Source of the DNA: Macrosoma leucophasiata
Lineage: Eukaryota > Arthropoda > Insecta > Lepidoptera > Hedylidae
Length of the DNA stretch: 64,000 nucleotides
Assembly (NCBI GenBank): GCA_036365455.1
Contig: JAWQUS010000022.1
Location: 7,192,001-7,256,000 of the forward strand
Direction of reading: 5' to 3'
A model generated the notes under the pieces. That model saw nothing but the letters and a program-made list of their open reading frames with translations. It did no database searches and had not been told where the DNA came from. Positions 44,599 through 47,901 of this stretch are shown here, piece by piece (position 1 is the stretch's first letter; every line of letters begins with the position of its first letter). Both the position numbers and the translations under genes were made by a program.

Positions 44599-44835
44599 GT
44601 GGTATGAAACTATAGCTTGGATTAATTTGAATTTGCGGTATAGTTATTTTGTTTTGTGATTGGTTGATTGACTCTGAAAAACACTGCATAAAAATACACA
44701 CCTCAGTAGCTTCTCTATGAGAACTTTTCCCATGAAGCCAGTCCCTCCGGTCACCAGTAGGTTCATGCCCGTGAAGGTAGCCGCAATCCGATCTGGCATA
44801 CCCTGCAGATCACTCTCTGAGTATCCTTCCGCCAT
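11000..44835 (-). CDS. fatty acyl-CoA reductase (FAR), 13 coding exons
   Basis: FARs reduce fatty acyl-CoA to fatty alcohol with NADPH, usually at the ER or peroxisome membrane; in insects they feed wax, cuticular lipid and sex-pheromone synthesis. Exons in coding order are 44702-44835, 43483-43576, 28254-28420, 27127-27217, 26037-26182, 24937-25046, 22989-23060, 21982-22102, 20145-20267, 17582-17701, 16182-16333, 12550-12655 and 11000-11135. Every junction has GT donor and AG acceptor and compatible phase, giving 523 residues, the usual family length. Visible parts: Rossmann motif TGGTGFMG (29-36), HISTAYCH (166-173), SDR-type catalytic YAFTK (220-224), GAGKGVIRTM (272-281), a membrane-like stretch near 370-390, the FAR C-terminal (sterile) domain to about 472, and a terminal helix near 485-502. 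No frameshift or stop is seen. Which FAR subtype or substrate it serves cannot be told from this sequence. The family call is secure; exact junctions are inferred by eye. Confidence 0.95.
11235..11850 (+). repeat. RepA copy split by tRNA-SINE C
   Basis: Head 11235-11297, tail 11620-11838. Lies in FAR intron 12 and faces the inverted copy at 11860, making a long hairpin. Confidence 0.82.
11299..11616 (-). repeat. tRNA-SINE C copy
   Basis: Near full length with a B-box-like GGTTCGATTCCC. It has replaced about ten bases of the RepA it entered. Confidence 0.82.
11860..12142 (-). repeat. RepA copy, inverted partner of 11235
   Basis: Complete copy whose T-run faces the tail of the plus copy only about 20 bases away. 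Confidence 0.88.
12277..12521 (+). mobile_element. Helitron-like non-autonomous element
   Basis: Begins TCTATTTATATAAAAATC and ends GGCAATACGAAGTTTGCC-GGGTCAGCTAG, a short hairpin just before CTAG, which fits Helitron ends (5' TC, 3' CTRR, no TSD). Sister copy at 19095. Confidence 0.62.
12550..12655 (-). CDS. FAR coding exon 12
   Basis: Residues 444-478, LDISKYFEDCIRSARIFILK, ending RRHMN. Acceptor TTTCCAG, donor GTAAGT. Confidence 0.93.
12713..13880 (-). repeat. RepA copy split by LINE fragment
   Basis: Tail half 12713-12944, head end 13828-13880. TAATG appears on both sides of the insertion (12940-12944 and 13827-13831). Confidence 0.82.
12945..13826 (+). pseudogene. LINE 3' end: RT C-terminal tail plus 3' UTR
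   Basis: An open frame to 13490 encodes about 180 residues resembling the segment after the reverse-transcriptase domain in jockey/CR1-type LINEs (LDYADVWYLD, LERLQNVFIRFVFG, AVRLWNSLP). The 3' end is GTATTTATTATTATTAT, a microsatellite-like tail. No RT catalytic motif remains. 5' truncated. Confidence 0.82.
13943..14207 (-). repeat. RepA copy
   Basis: Complete but for a deletion near its 5' end (14180). Confidence 0.85.
14340..15110 (+). repeat. GC-rich segment ending in (TAA)n, probable retroelement remnant
   Basis: Markedly more GC-rich than its surroundings and ends AATAATAATAATAA. A short hairpin, GCAGAAATTTAGTTAATAGGC with its inverse, lies at 14538-14580. No coding domain was recognised; it may be a LINE 3' region. 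Confidence 0.4.
15346..15772. mobile_element. RepD hairpin insertion with 16-bp TSD
   Basis: A near-complete minus-sense RepD (15346-15618) is joined head to head with a plus-sense, internally deleted copy (15617-15772). The target duplication AAATAAAAACAAGTGT is at 15330-15345 and 15773-15788. The tRNA-like part (15424-15497, minus) has an acceptor stem GACTTCA with TGAAGTC, A-box TAGCTCAATTGG and B-box AGTTCGAGTCTC. Confidence 0.85.
15885..16157 (-). repeat. RepK copy
   Basis: Repeat of about 270 bases with GGCGCCTTAATGTAGTGGACGC at one end; other copies at 22738 and 54293. It ends about 25 bases from the donor of FAR exon 11. Class unknown. Confidence 0.7.
16182..16333 (-). CDS. FAR coding exon 11
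   Basis: Residues 393-443, start of the FAR C-terminal domain, with RRISKGFDVFEYYTNNQWDF. Acceptor TTTTCAG, donor GTATGT. RepK ends about 25 bases from the donor and a hAT MITE starts 30 bases from the acceptor. Confidence 0.94.
16364..16652. mobile_element. hAT-type MITE (hAT-E)
   Basis: Inverted ends CATAGAGCAAYAC and GTTGCTCTATG. Flanking octamers TATAGAAC and TAAAGAAC match at 7 of 8. Best copy at 63590. Sits 30 bases upstream of the acceptor of FAR exon 11. Confidence 0.85.
16936..17180. mobile_element. RepJ MITE copy
   Basis: Palindrome-like repeat with inverted GAGCGTTATC blocks and outer ATCGAGCC/GGCTCGAT. Other copies at 28527, 32389, 41440, 42176, 58490 and 59343. Confidence 0.65.
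17226..17575 (+). pseudogene. RTE-type LINE 3' end, (ATG)n tail
   Basis: Frameshifted relative of the fragment at 25510 (EFLCEIESEMTRS and WRPTDELVKVAGNRWMRAAQ-like readings) ending GAAATGATGATGATCA. Its tail directly abuts the donor of FAR exon 10. Confidence 0.8.
17582..17701 (-). CDS. FAR coding exon 10
   Basis: Residues 353-392, YPGGSMKHSR followed by a hydrophobic stretch with FFHWIPAFIVDTLLF. Acceptor ATTTCCAG, donor GTGAGT. A LINE tail touches the donor and a SINE end lies within about 20 bases of the acceptor. Confidence 0.93.
17716..17836 (-). repeat. tRNA-SINE C 3' end and RepA tail fragments
   Basis: 17716-17775 matches the 3' end of tRNA-SINE C; 17785-17836 is a RepA tail fragment preceding the fuller copy. 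Confidence 0.65.
17847..18116 (-). repeat. RepA copy
   Basis: Complete copy in FAR intron 9. Confidence 0.85.
18118..18560. repeat. degraded RepA-like fragments with hairpin
   Basis: Two old RepA relatives in opposite senses (18118-18290 and 18303-18450). Then 18466-18553 folds on itself around TGTAAACTGTATAGTTTACA. Confidence 0.55.
18640..18695. repeat. RepH end fragment
   Basis: GCGAGTCCGGATCGCACTTG followed by ATCGGTTTTT resembles the end of the repeat at 23558-24180. Confidence 0.45.
18751..18828. repeat. hairpin, ~36-bp arms
   Basis: TGGCAGATACTAGCGTATTT at the left returns inverted at the right (AAATACGCTTGTATCTGCCA) around ATTGGGCTAT-TTATT-AGCCCAAT. Confidence 0.7.
19095..19347 (+). 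mobile_element. Helitron-like element, sister of 12277
   Basis: Begins TCTATATATATAAAAATC; ends in a hairpin-containing GGCAATACGAAGTTTGCC-like block then CAGCCAG, with the terminal CTAG mutated. Confidence 0.6.
19362..19660 (+). pseudogene. LINE C-terminal fragment
   Basis: Reads QALDWNLQGKRKRGRPKQTW, then a TEVKKIGKCWSE-like stretch and DRSRWRTTVDALC, the usual end of ORF2 in a widespread insect LINE type. No RT domain present. Confidence 0.75.
19755..20136 (+). repeat. probable LINE 3' UTR with (CTTT)n tail
   Basis: Contains a hairpin at 19885-19957 (CACCAAATAG to CTATTTGGTG), AATAAA at 20101-20106 and a TTCTTTCTTTCTTTC end. May belong with the coding fragment just upstream. Only copy in the window. 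Confidence 0.5.
20145..20267 (-). CDS. FAR coding exon 9
   Basis: Residues 312-352, with NFTSSAEIKVTW and PLNGVVW. Acceptor TTTGCAG, donor GTGAGT. A plus-sense LINE tail begins about 10 bases into the following intron. Confidence 0.92.
20298..20485 (+). repeat. tRNA-SINE C, 3' truncated
   Basis: tRNA-like head with GGGTTCGATTCCC. Starts about 30 bases upstream of the FAR exon 9 acceptor. Confidence 0.78.
20750..21170. repeat. RepA inverted pair
   Basis: A plus-sense 3' half (20750-20880) faces a complete minus-sense copy (20890-21170), separated only by the T-run. In FAR intron 8. Confidence 0.85.
21205..21365 (-). repeat. RepA-like diverged copy
   Basis: Tail and mid part only; carries the ATCTTAG and CTGTGATAG variant of the subfamily. 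Confidence 0.6.
21510..21945 (-). pseudogene. LINE 3' end, same family as 51532
   Basis: Minus-strand reading LEHLSLRRDIGSLCVLYRL and WQCTTVRFSRSFLPRTCKL matches the C-terminus of the LINE at 51532-53571. Broken by a stop and several changes. Its truncated end lies about 36 bases from the FAR exon 8 donor. Confidence 0.88.
21982..22102 (-). CDS. FAR coding exon 8
   Basis: Residues 272-311. Reads GAGKGVIRTM and then YADYLPVDV, strongly conserved in the family. Acceptor ATCCAG. Donor taken as GTAAGT at 21981, which alone keeps the frame into exon 9. Confidence 0.92.
22176..22473. mobile_element. hAT-E MITE copy
   Basis: Ends CATAGAGC and GTTGCTCTATG with a small duplication of AGAGC at the left. 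Flanks CCTGATGT and CCTGTTGC match at 6 of 8. Confidence 0.8.
22738..22935 (-). repeat. RepK copy, truncated
   Basis: Matches 15955-16157. A short piece with GTGGACCAAGCTGGTATT just left of it (22704-22737) looks like LINE sequence. Confidence 0.65.
22989..23060 (-). CDS. FAR coding exon 7
   Basis: A short 72-base exon, residues 248-271, with IPIWQEPVPGWTDN and GPTGLL. Acceptor ATTTCAG, donor GTGAGT. It lies inside a longer spurious plus-strand open frame. Confidence 0.93.
23070..23557. other. no recognised feature
   Basis: Part of FAR intron 6; AT-rich, no match noticed. Confidence 0.4.
23558..24180. repeat. RepH, with (GTCT)n and AGGGTTCCGTA ends
   Basis: Starts near CTAGGGTTCCGTACC and ends ACGGAACCCTCACC with CGCGAGTCCAACTCGCACTG following. 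Contains GTCTGTCTGTCTGTCTGTCC at 23610. Related sequence at 38630-39535. Class uncertain. Confidence 0.6.
24255..24598. mobile_element. RepD insertion with inverted 5' piece, 10-bp TSD
   Basis: A minus-sense RepD tail (about 24268-24315) joins a plus-sense full copy (24316-24598). AAATTACCAA repeats at 24245-24254 and 24599-24608. The tRNA-like part is 24487-24565 with a small insertion before the T-arm. Confidence 0.82.
24620..24892 (+). repeat. RepA copy
   Basis: Nearly complete; ends ACATAAAAGAAAAA about 45 bases from the FAR exon 6 donor. Confidence 0.85.
24937..25046 (-). CDS. FAR coding exon 6 (catalytic YxxxK)
   Basis: Residues 211-247. Contains LPNSYAFTKALGE with the catalytic Y220 and K224, and ends VVILRPSI. 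Acceptor TTACAG, donor GTGAAG. Confidence 0.95.
25107..25402 (-). repeat. RepI, LINE-like 3' end with (AGAATC)n
   Basis: Inverse of 38996-39296: in that sense it ends AATGAATAAATGAG followed by TTCTGATTCTGATTC. The AATAAA and tandem hexamer tail suggest a LINE 3' UTR. Confidence 0.65.
25510..25945 (-). pseudogene. RTE-type LINE C-terminal fragment, (ATG)n tail
   Basis: A 111-codon minus-strand frame reads IAHRIARLKWQWAGHIARR, TDGRWGRAVLEWRPR and RPPTRWTDDLVKAAGNRWM, typical of the end of RTE-like ORFs. The 3' tail is (ATGATG)n at 25513-25533. Best-preserved of four fragments in the window; lies in FAR intron 5. Confidence 0.85.
26037..26182 (-). CDS. FAR coding exon 5
   Basis: Residues 163-210. 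Contains HISTAYCH and EEKPYPPPADP, both typical of FAR. Acceptor ATTCCAG, donor GTGAGT. Confidence 0.94.
26250..26437 (-). repeat. RepA copy, 5' truncated
   Basis: Tail to middle; T-run about 65 bases from the FAR exon 5 acceptor. Confidence 0.82.
26582..26921 (+). repeat. 5S-derived SINE
   Basis: Slightly deleted copy with 13-base flanks AATTCTGACAATT and AATTCTGTCAATT (26569-26581, 26922-26934; one mismatch). In FAR intron 4. Confidence 0.87.
27127..27217 (-). CDS. FAR coding exon 4
   Basis: Residues 132-162, RFDEELKKAV followed by NVRGTK, a signature segment of the family. Acceptor TTTCCAG, donor GTAAAC. Confidence 0.92.
27293..27628. repeat. RepA-like fragment, then tRNA-SINE C head
   Basis: 27293-27490 is a diverged minus-sense RepA relative; 27493-27628 is a plus-sense tRNA-SINE C lacking its 3' half. 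Confidence 0.65.
27640..27805 (-). repeat. RepA copy with internal deletion
   Basis: Head intact; the tail joins abruptly at 27640-27660. Confidence 0.75.
27812..28017 (-). repeat. tRNA-SINE C, 5' truncated
   Basis: 3' end and body present, head absent. A block near 27970 (GATTTTTCCATTTTATGGAA) is partly repeated in inverse. Confidence 0.75.
28085..28210 (-). pseudogene. RTE-type LINE short fragment
   Basis: Matches 25578-25705 (TGCCACAACGAACGGTCCTG and following). About 45 bases from the FAR exon 3 donor. Confidence 0.75.
28254..28420 (-). CDS. FAR coding exon 3
   Basis: Residues 77-131. Begins LFEKLR and ends VDIIVHAAATV, the conserved end of a Rossmann strand. Acceptor TGCCCAG; the donor GTTCGT is a weak match to consensus but the phase is right for exon 4. 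Confidence 0.92.
28527..29052. mobile_element. RepJ copy split by RepD
   Basis: Left part 28527-28617, right part 28937-29052. Confidence 0.7.
28618..28922 (+). mobile_element. RepD, simple full-length copy with 14-bp TSD
   Basis: The clearest non-hairpin copy: ACAACTTATGTGAC at 28604-28617 and 28923-28936. Layout is about 170 bases of head, a tRNA-like part at 28788-28853, TTTTT (a Pol III stop) just after, then an AT-rich tail ending GCGAAATAATATAAA. Confidence 0.88.
29063..29417 (+). repeat. 5S-derived SINE, full length
   Basis: TAAGCTCGAT at 29053-29062 and 29418-29427 is the target duplication; it entered the end of a RepJ. Confidence 0.9.
29450..29755. repeat. RepA fragments in both senses
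   Basis: 29545-29706 is a plus-sense 3' half with tail; short minus-sense pieces flank it (29475-29515 and 29722-29755). Confidence 0.7.
29880..30164. other. no recognised gene
   Basis: AT-rich. A tRNA-SINE C body piece (TTTATCTCTGGTTCTATTGG) is at 30111-30150; otherwise nothing supported. Confidence 0.4.
30165..30312 (+). repeat. RepA 3' part
   Basis: Ends at GCATGCTT without a tail, joined directly to the next SINE. Confidence 0.72.
30314..30560 (+). repeat. 5S-derived SINE, 5' truncated
   Basis: Body and 3' end only; the 5S-like head is missing. Confidence 0.82.
30570..30885 (+). repeat. tRNA-SINE C, full length with 12-bp TSD
   Basis: ATTAAACTGTAA at 30558-30569 and 30886-30897. The head CTGCCTCAGTAGCGTAGTGG and B-box GGGTTCGATTCCC form a tRNA-like region. 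The body ends GGGGATTACAGGCGTGAAGTTACG, with no poly-A. Reference copy for the family here. Confidence 0.9.
31113..31266 (+). repeat. RepA 5' half
   Basis: Stops at GGCATAACATT with no tail, so 3' deleted. Confidence 0.8.
31437..32294. mobile_element. Helitron-like cluster, partly tandem
   Basis: Three diverged units share CTATACAAATAAATAAAATTGG, GATTTTGACGGGA and GGCAGATAGCTGATGT, with (GTCT)n and (ATAC)n runs. It ends GGGCACAGCTAG. The same family lies inverted at 35520-35866. Confidence 0.55.
32389..32888. repeat. ~105-bp direct repeats (RepJ pieces) flanking RepA
   Basis: AAGATTTGCTATCGTAAGGG starts both 32389-32492 and 32779-32888, which run to GATCGATGTAC and TATCGATGTGCAC. The RepA copy fills the gap exactly. 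Confidence 0.8.
32492..32778 (+). repeat. RepA copy with eleven-A tail
   Basis: Complete apart from a changed tail region (TTCCTTACCAC before the A-run). Confidence 0.85.
32895..33062 (-). repeat. RepA 3' half
   Basis: T-run through to GGGCCGTACA; head absent. Confidence 0.8.
33200..33812. mobile_element. hAT-E MITE split by LINE fragment
   Basis: The left part 33200-33382 includes CATAGAGCAACAC; the right part 33756-33812 lacks the far terminus. Confidence 0.78.
33383..33743 (+). pseudogene. LINE C-terminal fragment, (TACA)n tail, 12-bp TSD
   Basis: Open reading with MKKGMLRWFGHIERM, IYNANVDGCRGPGRPKLTYH and DIWRSTLSAYPVRDLA, the end of an endonuclease-RT ORF2. The tail is GATACATACATACATACA. 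TACATTAACAAT occurs on both sides (33371-33382, 33744-33755), the second overlapping the tail. Confidence 0.85.
33990..34315 (-). repeat. tRNA-SINE C, full length
   Basis: Full-length with a small insertion near its 3' end (AGGTAGGA). Near-duplicate flanks TTAATAAA and TTAATTAAA. Confidence 0.85.
34425..34785. mobile_element. RepD hairpin insertion
   Basis: A minus-sense tail and tRNA-like part (34440-34530) join a plus-sense copy missing its first third (34540-34785). Tails point outward. Confidence 0.82.
34797..34870. mobile_element. hAT-E MITE end fragment
   Basis: Right-hand end only, finishing GTTGCTCTATGG. Confidence 0.7.
35130..35228 (-). repeat. LINE-like 3' end with (AGAAT)n
   Basis: AGAATAGAATAGAATAGAAT then AATACTTTATTC; read inverted, an AATAAAGTATT signal precedes a tandem pentamer tail. 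Confidence 0.5.
35233..35519 (+). repeat. RepA, well-preserved copy
   Basis: RepA runs from ACTGGTGGTAGAGCTCCAGT through GTTCCGGTCAGGTGGTAATG and GGCTGCAGTCATCACTT to CCATTACATAAAAAAAAA. Copies share both ends, lack coding capacity, and end in 7 to 12 A, so a SINE or LINE-tail-type retroposon is likely. No clear Pol III boxes were seen. About 40 full or partial copies in the window. Confidence 0.88.
35520..35866 (-). mobile_element. Helitron-like copy
   Basis: Inverse of the family at 31437, with CTAGC near 35598 and TATAGA at the far end. Confidence 0.5.
35894..36128 (+). pseudogene. LINE C-terminal fragment with 13-bp TSD
   Basis: Same family as 33383. CAAATAAGGACAA at 35881-35893 and 36129-36141 shows a genuine target-primed insertion truncated to 235 bases. 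Confidence 0.88.
36142..36630. other. no recognised feature
   Basis: Contains short related blocks (ACTAGTTAGT with ATCAC) at 36326-36400, but no element was recognised. Confidence 0.4.
36631..36823 (-). mobile_element. Helitron-like element
   Basis: CGGCTTCGCCCGCGCTGCTC at one end and AGTATAGA at the other. Same as 59048-59231. Confidence 0.55.
36996..37132. mobile_element. palindromic MITE copy
   Basis: GGCCAAATACTCAAATGTCAC to GAGTATTGGGCC; see 10038. Confidence 0.78.
37266..38110. repeat. unclassified segment split by tRNA-SINE C
   Basis: GC-richer block 37440-37690 with (CT)n at 37590. It continues after the SINE with a short frame from ATG at 38039 (MDCESVSLEVEKEV) ending at a stop near 38107. 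May be part of a larger transposon; not recognised. Confidence 0.35.
37692..38009 (-). repeat. tRNA-SINE C, full length with 11-bp TSD
   Basis: AGTTATTTTTA at 37681-37691 and 38010-38020. Confidence 0.9.
38166..38447. mobile_element. foldback MITE, ~105-bp arms
   Basis: Arms 38166-38270 and 38343-38447 are almost perfect inverse copies (ACCCGACGTTTCGGTCGCTT and following), with a 72-base loop. Confidence 0.88.
38630..39535. repeat. RepH-like repeat split by RepI
   Basis: AGGGTTCCGTAG near 38650 and AAGGGTTCCTTG near 39500 mark the ends, with (GACA)n at 39460. Confidence 0.55.
38996..39296 (+). repeat. RepI, with (TTCTGA)n tail
   Basis: Forward copy of the LINE-like 3' end also at 25107 and 55641. 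Confidence 0.65.
39540..39670 (-). repeat. RepA-like fragment
   Basis: Old subfamily with ATGTCTCTGTGATAG. Confidence 0.5.
39913..40195 (+). repeat. RepA copy
   Basis: Complete; the tail is broken as ATACATAATAACAAAAA. Confidence 0.83.
40277..40514. mobile_element. TA-inserting MITE, sister of 409-645
   Basis: Same inverted ends and TA flanks (40275-40276, 40515-40516). The two copies differ most in the middle, near 40320. Confidence 0.8.
40776..40893. repeat. dispersed fragment shared with 61975-62078
   Basis: GTTTCTTTGTTTGGATGTTT, then GTCCGTCAATCA and ACGGATTTTGATGAAATTTG-like sequence; a type common in moth and butterfly genomes. Both copies end at a RepA in the same sense. Confidence 0.55.
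40897..41168 (-). repeat. RepA copy
   Basis: Complete with a small deletion near its 3' end (TTAACATCAA missing). Confidence 0.85.
41393..41435 (-). repeat. 5S-SINE 3' end scrap
   Basis: CAACCCTTGATACGTCCCAC and GGACACGAG match the SINE tail. Confidence 0.55.
41440..42247. mobile_element. RepJ copy split by LINE fragment
   Basis: Left 41440-41506, right 42176-42247. Confidence 0.6.
41510..42155 (-). pseudogene. LINE 3' end, same family as 51532
   Basis: Minus-strand reading RIVNDPGLTDRLEHLSLRRD and CYNMGFFKNGIKRVLQG. Frames shift above 41950, and the fragment covers roughly the last 200 codons and the 3' UTR. Confidence 0.88.
42433..42651. mobile_element. MITE with TTACACGGTATTCAGGGT ends
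   Basis: Left end TTACACGGTATTCAGGGT and right end ACCCTGAATACCGTGTCG are inverted. A second part-copy is at 62733-62830. Confidence 0.75.
42851..43035 (+). repeat. tRNA-SINE F, second copy
   Basis: A-box TGGTCCAGTGGT; B-box region deleted. Body as at 8085. Confidence 0.68.
43082..43360 (-). repeat. RepA copy
   Basis: Complete. Confidence 0.85.
43483..43576 (-). CDS. FAR coding exon 2
   Basis: Acceptor TTTCAG, donor GTAAGT. Encodes a family-typical stretch beginning KCPDIGCIMLVVRPKKGK, completing R45 across the junction. It is followed by the 15.1 kb intron 2. Confidence 0.92.
43655..44190 (+). repeat. tRNA-SINE C remnant followed by RepA; left arm of inverted duplication
   Basis: 43655-43820 is a rearranged SINE C. 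43900-44188 is a complete RepA. Bases about 43787-44060 are inverted at 45550-45826. Confidence 0.78.
44190..44645. repeat. T-rich tract and (GT)n microsatellite
   Basis: T-run at 44287-44311; (GT) of about 20 units at 44555-44594, roughly 110 bases inside FAR intron 1. Otherwise nothing recognised. Confidence 0.75.
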
Positions 44836-44840
44836 TTTGT
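44702..44840 (-). CDS. FAR coding exon 1 (start codon)
   Basis: Codes for residues 1-44 and two bases of codon 45, including the dinucleotide-binding TGGTGFMG. The ATG is at 44835-44833 in the good context ACAAAATGG. A TTATTACAG acceptor ends at 44841, so only five bases of 5' UTR lie in this exon and an upstream non-coding exon is expected. The donor is GTGTGT. Confidence 0.93.
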
Positions 44841-44930
44841 CTGTAATAATAAGAAAATTATTAATTTACTAGGATGGGTTTTGGCGGGAACGCGGAAAAG
44901 AGCTGTGTCGCTGCGTGATATTATTTTCGA

Positions 44931-45302
44931 AAGGAGATGTTGCGAGCTCGGCTCTGGTTTGTACACTACCTCAAAAAATGGCTAAATTAAAGAAGAATCC
45001 GAAAAAAATACAATTAATTTATTCAAGAATATATTTTAGAGTTACAACCACATTTAATTCAAACGATTTTATCATTTTCACTATGAATATTAGTGGGATT
45101 TGTCAAAATGACATCGCCTGCCATATTCGCCATCTTGGTTTTGAGTTGCAATTCTAACTGCAAATAATGTTTTGTAACTGCAAACAAAGTTAAATAAGTG
45201 AATATATGCAGTAGGAAACGTTTTTATATTGATTTTGCCTGTTAATGATATTGTGTACAATACATGGCCGGAGGTCCATACATTTTTGCAACATCTCCTT
45301 TG
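44931..45302. mobile_element. RepQ, single copy
   Basis: Bounded by AAAGGAGATGTTGC and GCAACATCTCCTTT. Internally deleted relative to the arms at 2645-3690. Confidence 0.75.
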
Positions 45303-45544
45303 TGTATAGTCGCGTTTTTATGTGTAAAAATCGTAAAAATGGTGGGATTCTTATCATAAAGCATTCGATAACGTTCACGAGTGTAAGAAAGTGATATTAT
45401 GAAGTGAAAAGTGATTTTTCGTATTGCCTCCAAAACTTCGTAAAAACTCATAGTAAAGTCCCCATCGCTTTACGGCTTTGCACGGGTGCAATGAATATAG
45501 CCTATGTCACTCAGTAAAACGCATCTGTCTAGTGGACGGTGAAA
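45303..45544. other. candidate FAR promoter side; nothing recognised
   Basis: No TATA or initiator could be assigned, because the 5' UTR exon is unknown. Confidence 0.3.
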
Positions 45545-45549
45545 GAATT

Positions 45550-45857
45550 TTAAAAATAGGTACCGGAAATTACAGGTCCGTACATTACCACCTGACCGGA
45601 ACACGATAGTGCTGAACACTACCATTTAGCGGCAAGTATATTAGGTAATGCGGTGGTGCCTACGCCCGCGAGGTCCGTCACTGGAGATCTACAAAGAGTA
45701 AAAATAAATTTTCGCGATTTTTTAATACTATTATTGAAAACGCATATTTTTTTTCAAATCTGTTAAGAGTATAAAGAAGCCTGTGACCCGGAAATCGAAC
45801 CCAGGACTTTAGCGTAGCAGTATTGGCCTGCTACCTATGAGGCAATAAAGCTTCAAT
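45550..45857 (-). repeat. RepA 5' half plus SINE C remnant; right arm of inverted duplication
   Basis: 45565-45693 is the RepA head and 45782-45857 a SINE C tRNA-like part; the spacer between them matches 43815-43905 inverted. Confidence 0.78.
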
Positions 45858-46143
45858 TTACTGGTGGTAGAGCTCCAGTGACAAAGCTCGCGGGCATAGG
45901 CACCATCGCATTACCTAAGATACTTGCCGCTAAATGGTAGTGTTCATCACCATCTTGTTCCGGTCAGGTGATAATGTACGGCCCTGTAATTTCCGGCACA
46001 GAGGCATAATACCTAATGCCTCAGGAGTGGCAGCGCATCTGCATTTTGACCTCTTATCATTGTGTGGGTGTCTATAGGCTGCAGTCATCACTTAACATCA
46101 ACGTGAACTACACGCTTGTTTGCCACTTTCATTATATAAAAAA
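45858..46143 (+). repeat. RepA with 33-bp flanking duplication
   Basis: 45825-45857 and 46144-46176 match at 32 of 33 bases (GGCCTGCTAC at the start, AAAGCTTCAAT at the end) and abut the element exactly. Confidence 0.88.
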
Positions 46144-46354
46144 GGCCTGCTACTTATGAGGCAATAAAGCTTCAATGACAAGACGGGATATCATGAAATC
46201 CTAAGAAAACCCCGTTGCCATGTTTGTCAGGTTAGCCAATCAACTTTCTATTTACAGCAAATGTTAGTCAGCTCCAATGTTTGTACAAACATTTAACGAT
46301 GTAATAATGTTTGTCTAATTTCATTTGACGTCATTTGTTAGCATGTATTAGATC

Positions 46355-46480
46355 TGTGTATGTATGTATCTTCACGCCAGGTCCCTAACAGGGTAGGCAG
46401 AGAGTGTGGAGCGCCAGATATCCCGGTCCTGACACACCTCTCGTGCCTCATCTACCTTCATCGTTCTCTTCATACATGAG
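46355..46480 (-). pseudogene. LINE C-terminal fragment, (TACA) tail
   Basis: Inverse of the fragment at 33383-33743, last 40 codons only. Confidence 0.75.
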
Positions 46481-46591
46481 AGAAGATGTAGGCAGATGAA
46501 GATCTGTGTAATGAATATAATCCAATTTTGACCCACTTAACAGCGGAATGTTCGGTATCAATCCGTTATTGATGACCTTCGATCGATACTT

Positions 46592-46850
46592 CGTTACTTC
46601 ACGCCTGTAATCTCCGAAGGGGTAGGCAGAGGTAAATGCATGCATTCAAGCATACTTACATGCAAACAGCCTCAATTCGCCGGTTACGTTTTGGCCCATG
46701 TAACAGGTGACGAGCCTGATGGCATCTCCGGGTACATTACCATACTTAGGACTGGATAGGAAATTTCCAGATAGTGGAAAAATGCGTTTGCATCGAACCC
46801 TAGCGTAGTAGTAGTGGCATGCTACCACTAGGCTACGGGATGCTAACTAA
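46592..46850 (-). repeat. tRNA-SINE C, head degraded
   Basis: 3' end and body clear; the tRNA part is rearranged near 46790. Confidence 0.78.
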
Positions 46851-46854
46851 CTAC

Positions 46855-47406
46855 GGATTGTTCGAAAGATCTTTTACAATCTAAATTGGAACGATCCGTG
46901 ATCGAAGGTACAATATTGGAATAAGCCGTTAGTTGCGTTCCTTGAATTTTAACTACTCTATTAAAAAAGTGATCTATCTATATCTCAAATCGTCATTGGA
47001 TCTCGATTCTTGCTTCACTGTCTTCCAATAATATAATAAATAAATAACCAATGCGTGAGACCTATGTTAGAGCAAGACAGCTAATCAAATAAATCGCAAT
47101 TCAATGAAAGGGAAAAACAAAAATATATATAGGTATTTGTTTGTATTTCGAGTAAGATTTTTCAATTTTCGATAAGTCATTTATAATCAATAATTTACTA
47201 GAATAATCATTACATATAGTAAAAGAAAAACAAACATTAGGTGAATTAAAACAGACATAAAAAAAACTACAGTTAAAATATCATAAAACGAAACAATTTC
47301 TTCCTTCCAAAAAACTAGATACGAAAAAAATAAATATTTATTCGTCAAAATTTTAAAGAAGTCAAACGTTACGTATAAATACGGCCTCCGCAATATATGA
47401 GTTCAG
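46855..47406. other. AT-rich, no supported gene
   Basis: A hydrophobic minus-strand frame at 47187-47393 reflects base composition; no family features. Confidence 0.4.
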
Positions 47407-47411
47407 TTATA

Positions 47412-47466
47412 ATAATAATCGAAACCCATTATACGACCCACTGCTGGGTACGAGTCTCTCCCCCCA
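47412..47466 (-). repeat. 5S-SINE 3' end fragment
   Basis: ACCCATTATACGACCCACTG and CGAGTCTCTCCCCC. Confidence 0.65.
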
Positions 47467-47586
47467 TTGATTACCATATATTATTTTAAGAACAGACTCA
47501 TCACAAAAATAAGACGGCCTATGACTTTGGCGAGCAATCCGAAAAAAAAATCCTATCGATAATGACGTATAGTGAAGCTGAGTCAA

Positions 47587-47901
47587 CGTAACTTCACGCC
47601 TGTAATCCCCGAAGGGGTAGGCAGAGGTAAATGCATGCATTCAAGCATACATGCAAACACCCACGATTCGCCGATTATGTTTTGGCCCATGTAACAGGTG
47701 GCGAGCCTGTTGACATCTCCGGACACATTACCAAACTTTGAGGTACTGGGAAATTTCCAGAAAATGGAAAAATCCGAATAGAACCAGAGATAAAGGCTTT
47801 TTCACCATTATCTCTGATAACCCCCTACCCGGGAATCGAACCCAGGACCTCAGCGTAGTAGTAGTGGCCTGCTACCACTAGGCTACCGAGGCAGTTGCTG
47901 A
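47587..47901 (-). repeat. tRNA-SINE C, full length with 13-bp TSD
   Basis: GAAGCTGAGTCAA at 47574-47586 and 47902-47914. Confidence 0.9.

Noticed and set aside
47187..47393. hydrophobic 68-codon minus-strand frame
   Set aside because: Explained by T-rich composition; no signal, family or splice support.
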